From the NCBI GenBank assembly GCA_963782475.1, contig CAWAJW010000012.1, forward strand, positions 682,001-746,000: a stretch of 64,000 bases of DNA. The letters are read 5' to 3'. Positions 61,066 to 64,000 of the stretch are shown here, in pieces. The notes under the pieces are model-generated. The model worked only from the letters and a program-made list of their open reading frames with translations, was not told the origin of the DNA and ran no database searches. How positions within the stretch are numbered: the stretch's first letter is position 1; each line of letters starts with the position of its first letter. A program made the position numbers and the translations under genes. This stretch comes from CAVQBP01 sp963782475. GTDB taxonomy: Bacteria; Bacteroidota; Ignavibacteria; Ignavibacteriales; Ignavibacteriaceae.

Positions 61066-62426
61066 TCTTATCTAAAATATTGAGAAAAAAATTGTTTAAT
61101 AAAATTTTAATTGCTAACCGCGGAGAAATAGCTTTAAGAATATTAAGAACCTGCAAAGAATTAGGTATCAAAACCGTTGCAGTTTATTCCGAAGCCGATA
61201 AAAATTCCCTTCATGTTACCTTTGCCGATGAAGCAGTATGTATTGGGCCGGCACCTAGCCGTGACAGCTATCTTAAAATTCCTATAATAATTTCTGCCGC
61301 ACAAATTACGGGCGCTGATGCAATTCATCCTGGTTATGGATTTTTAGCCGAAAATGCAAATTTTTCTGAAATTTGTGCCGAATCCAATATAAAATTTATT
61401 GGACCCTCACCGGACATGATTAGAGCTATGGGTGATAAAGCTTTTGCAAAGGATACTATGAAAAAAAATGGTGTCCCTGTTATTCCCGGAAGTGATGGAA
61501 TTGTAAAAGATACTGATGAAGGAAAAAGAATTTCTAGAGAAATAGGCTATCCGGTTATTATTAAAGCCTCCGCAGGTGGCGGCGGAAAAGGGATGAGGAT
61601 TGTGTGGGAGGAAAAAGACTTTGAAAAAGCTTTTCAAACTGCCCGGTCAGAAGCAGAATTATCGTTTGGAAATCCTGATGTTTATCTCGAAAAGTTCCTG
61701 GAAAATCCCCGCCATGTTGAAATACAGGTTTTGGGTGATAGTTTTGGAAATGTATATCATTATGGTGAAAGGGATTGTTCTGTTCAGAGAAGGCACCAAA
61801 AATTAATTGAGGAATCTCCATCACCTGCAATTGATTCGGAGATGAGGAAAAAAATGGGCGAAACAGCAATTCTCGGAGCTAAATCTGTTAATTATGAAGG
61901 TGCAGGTACAATTGAATTTCTTTTAGATAAGCATAGAAATTTTTATTTCATGGAAATGAATACGCGTATTCAGGTTGAACATCCTGTAACAGAATATGTT
62001 TATAATGTTGATTTAATCAGGCAGCAGATCCTTGTAGCTGCAGGAGAAAAAATTGAAACATTACCCCAAAAACCGCAGGGACATAGTATTGAATTCAGAA
62101 TAAATGCGGAAGATCCTTCAAATGGTTTCAGACCATCTCCAGGTCAAATTGAATCTCTTCATTATCCAGGCGGATTCGGTGTTCGTATTGATTCTCATAT
62201 CTACCAGGGATATGTTATCCCACCCTATTATGATTCGCTTTTAGCCAAATTAATTGTCTGGGGTACCGATAGAAACCATGCTATTGCAAGAGGTAAAAGA
62301 GCTCTCGAAGAATTTACGGTGGAAGGTATAAAAACAACTATTCCGTTTCATATTAAAGTACTTGAAGATAGAAAGTTTCTTAGCGGAAATTTTGATACGA
62401 GCTTTTTGGAAAGTTTTGAATTTTAA
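61062..62426 (+). CDS. accC: Biotin carboxylase subunit of acetyl-CoA carboxylase
   Basis: Up to 454 aa. KILIANRGEIALRILRTCKELGI opens the ATP-grasp enzyme; HPGYGFLAENANF, the glycine-rich KASAGGGGKGMRIV loop, HVEIQVLGDSFGNVYHYGERDCSVQRRHQK and EMNTRIQVEHPVTE are conserved. Start uncertain: TTG at 61062 overlaps the accB stop (TTGA coupling), while TTG at 61092 would give the usual length (LFNKILIANRG). Confidence 0.95.
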   Translation: MILSKILRKKLFNKILIANRGEIALRILRTCKELGIKTVAVYSEADKNSLHVTFADEAVCIGPAPSRDSYLKIPIIISAAQITGADAIHPGYGFLAENANFSEICAESNIKFIGPSPDMIRAMGDKAFAKDTMKKNGVPVIPGSDGIVKDTDEGKRISREIGYPVIIKASAGGGGKGMRIVWEEKDFEKAFQTARSEAELSFGNPDVYLEKFLENPRHVEIQVLGDSFGNVYHYGERDCSVQRRHQKLIEESPSPAIDSEMRKKMGETAILGAKSVNYEGAGTIEFLLDKHRNFYFMEMNTRIQVEHPVTEYVYNVDLIRQQILVAAGEKIETLPQKPQGHSIEFRINAEDPSNGFRPSPGQIESLHYPGGFGVRIDSHIYQGYVIPPYYDSLLAKLIVWGTDRNHAIARGKRALEEFTVEGIKTTIPFHIKVLEDRKFLSGNFDTSFLESFEF

Positions 62427-62608
62427 TTAAAAGCTGGAATAAATATGGACATTAAATAAGGATATAAAATATTTTTAAGATTTTTCCTTTTCGTTCAGCT
62501 TTATTATATGCCTTTATCCATATTATCCCGATCAAAGTGACCCAATAATTTTAGATAATAATTAATTAAATTAAATTGTAAAGAATAATAATTTTTTTTG
62601 AGGTTTAA

Positions 62609-62989
62609 ATGAATTTCCCAACTAATATAAAATATACTAAAGAACATGAATGGATTTCCGTTCAGAAAAATATCGGGACGATAGGTGTTACTGATTATGC
62701 ACAAGGCGAATTAGGCGATGTTGTATTTGTTGATATAGATCCGAATATCGGGGAAGTAAAAAAAGGTGAATCTGTCGGTACAATAGAAGCCGTGAAAACA
62801 GTAAGTGATATTTTTGCACCTGTCACCGGAAAAGTTATTGAAGTGAATAAAGAGCTGACTAATACACCTGAAGTCGTAAATTCAGATCCTTACGGCTTGG
62901 GATGGATGGTTAAAATGGAAATAAAAGATCAAAATGATCTGAATGATCTTTTGAATGCAGAACAATATAGAGCCTTGGTTGAACATTAA
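62609..62989 (+). CDS. gcvH: Glycine cleavage system H protein
   Basis: 126 aa lipoyl-carrier. Lipoyl lysine 63 in GTIEAVKTVSDIFAP; KYTKEHEWI and ELGDVVFVDIDP are standard. GAGG precedes the ATG. No other gcv gene is visible in the window. Confidence 0.96.
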   Translation: MNFPTNIKYTKEHEWISVQKNIGTIGVTDYAQGELGDVVFVDIDPNIGEVKKGESVGTIEAVKTVSDIFAPVTGKVIEVNKELTNTPEVVNSDPYGLGWMVKMEIKDQNDLNDLLNAEQYRALVEH

Positions 62990-63243
62990 CTTCGTAAGTT
63001 TATGTTATGCATCGGTCATGATCTTACTCATAATCTTGATAAAAATTTAGTAAGATTAAGAATAAGAGATTAAGAATTTTCTGCGTAATATGAGTTAGTA
63101 AGTAATTCCTTATTAAAGTGTAAATAGAATTACGTAAAACAATTTTTTTGTTTTATCATCAAAGTCAACTTAAAAGCATTTTCTGCTTAAAATCTTCCCG
63201 GGGAAAAAGTTATTATAATTATTCTGCAGAAGTTTATATATAA

Positions 63244-64000
63244 ATGTTCGAAAGAGAAAATATATTAATAATTGATTTTGGCTCTCAATATACCCAGCTG
63301 ATTACAAGACGGGTTAGGGAAGCTAATGTTTATTCTGAAATTTTTCCTCATACAATCACTTTAGAAAAAGTAAAAGAAATAAATCCTTCAGGAATAATCT
63401 TATCGGGTGGACCGATGAGTGTTTATGATAAAAATGCACCTCAGTTAGATCCGTCAATTTTGCAGTTAAATATCCCTGTATTAGGAATTTGTTATGGTCT
63501 TCAGATTATATGTAAAGAATTTAACGGGATTGTAGAGCCGGCTTCTGATAGAGAATATGGAAAAGCTTCCCTTCAAATTTCAGATGATACATTATTGTTT
63601 GAAGGTCTTAAAAAAGAATCTACTGTATGGATGAGTCACGGAGATTATTTAACAAAAATTCCGGACAAATTCGAAATTACCGGTAAATCTGATCATTCAC
63701 CTATTTGTGCAATTTCTAATAGTAAAAAAAATATATACGGAGTTCAATTTCATCCCGAAGTAAATCATACTGAAGAAGGAAGAAAAATTATCCGTAATTT
63801 TTTATTTAAAATTTGCAGATGCAAAGGAGATTGGACTCCTAAAAATTTCATTGAAGAAGCTGTAGAAAGAATTAAAAATTTAGTAAAGGAAGAAAATGTT
63901 ATTTGTGCATTAAGCGGAGGTGTTGATTCAACAGTCGCAGCTGTCTTAGTTGAAAAAGCTATAGGCAGTAGGCTCCTTTGTATTCATATCGATACGGGCT
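63244..64000 (+). CDS. guaA: GMP synthase (glutamine-hydrolysing), 5' part
   Basis: Runs off the right edge; 252 codons visible. The ATG at 63244 opens MFERENILIIDFGSQYTQL. The class I glutamine amidotransferase triad is seen: Cys in PVLGICYGLQ, His and Glu in GVQFHPEVNHT. The ATP-pyrophosphatase loop ICALSGGVDSTVAAVL begins near 63901. Converts XMP to GMP. Confidence 0.95.
   Translation, partial: MFERENILIIDFGSQYTQLITRRVREANVYSEIFPHTITLEKVKEINPSGIILSGGPMSVYDKNAPQLDPSILQLNIPVLGICYGLQIICKEFNGIVEPASDREYGKASLQISDDTLLFEGLKKESTVWMSHGDYLTKIPDKFEITGKSDHSPICAISNSKKNIYGVQFHPEVNHTEEGRKIIRNFLFKICRCKGDWTPKNFIEEAVERIKNLVKEENVICALSGGVDSTVAAVLVEKAIGSRLLCIHIDTG

Noticed and set aside
1..64000. Insertion sequences, prophage or integrative elements
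   Set aside because: No transposase, integrase, terminal repeats or phage structural genes recognised anywhere in the window.

Overview
The window is a low-GC bacterial chromosome segment. It most resembles the Bacteroidota/Chlorobiota side of the tree, and an Ignavibacteria-like lineage is my best guess. Support: a short primary sigma factor (286 aa, starting MKITKQ) of the Bacteroidota/Chlorobi type, a DUF2723 membrane protein with TPR tail, an efp-accB-accC block, a VorDBAC-type oxoacid:ferredoxin oxidoreductase, and very large multihaem cytochromes. I see no transposase, prophage or CRISPR array.

Layout. 0.1-1.7 kb: a TetR regulator and a divergent LolA-like periplasmic protein, with a matching palindromic operator in front of each. 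1.8-4.6 kb: PEP carboxylase. 4.8-8.9 kb: a coupled C39-like peptidase / RimK-type ATP-grasp / GCS2-type ligase / N-formylglutamate amidohydrolase operon with an unknown product. 9-10.4 kb: an OB-fold lipoprotein and MsrB. 10.8-15.8 kb: a minus-strand sulfur operon (cysM, JAMM protease, a CysO/MoaD-like carrier fused to MoeZ, DUF4395, thioredoxin, sulfurtransferase). A 34-codon leader ORF with nine Cys codons and a terminator/antiterminator precede it. 15.9-23.4 kb: a GH-like protein, a membrane protein and a methyltransferase/glycosyltransferase/radical-SAM operon. 23.7-31.6 kb: a response regulator and a mannoside-utilisation cluster. 31.7-37.7 kb: DUF2723, MarR-pirin-YceI and the primary sigma factor. 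37.9-42.2 kb: an amidase-like secreted protein and a serine protease. 42.5-45.6 kb: the vor operon. 46.4-47.6 kb: dapF and a small ABM-like protein. 47.6-57.6 kb: a predicted membrane-to-surface electron-transfer block (b-type membrane protein, TPR protein, Fe-S/FAD oxidoreductase, 20-haem and 31-haem cytochromes, two beta-barrels). 57.8-64 kb: a PHP protein, tRNA-Arg, a TPR protein, efp-accB-accC, gcvH and the 5' part of guaA.

The main discovery is the sulfur operon. It joins the sulfur-carrier cysteine pathway (carrier, E1, JAMM, CysM) to the sulfurtransferase-thioredoxin-DUF4395 set, two modules known separately from mycobacteria. It is headed by what reads as a cysteine-sensing ribosome-mediated attenuator.

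Caution on quality. About 20 single-base frameshifts interrupt 15 otherwise full-length genes. Most are +1 and many lie in short homopolymers. I treat them as probable consensus errors and give whole-gene coordinates, but real decay cannot be excluded from the sequence alone.
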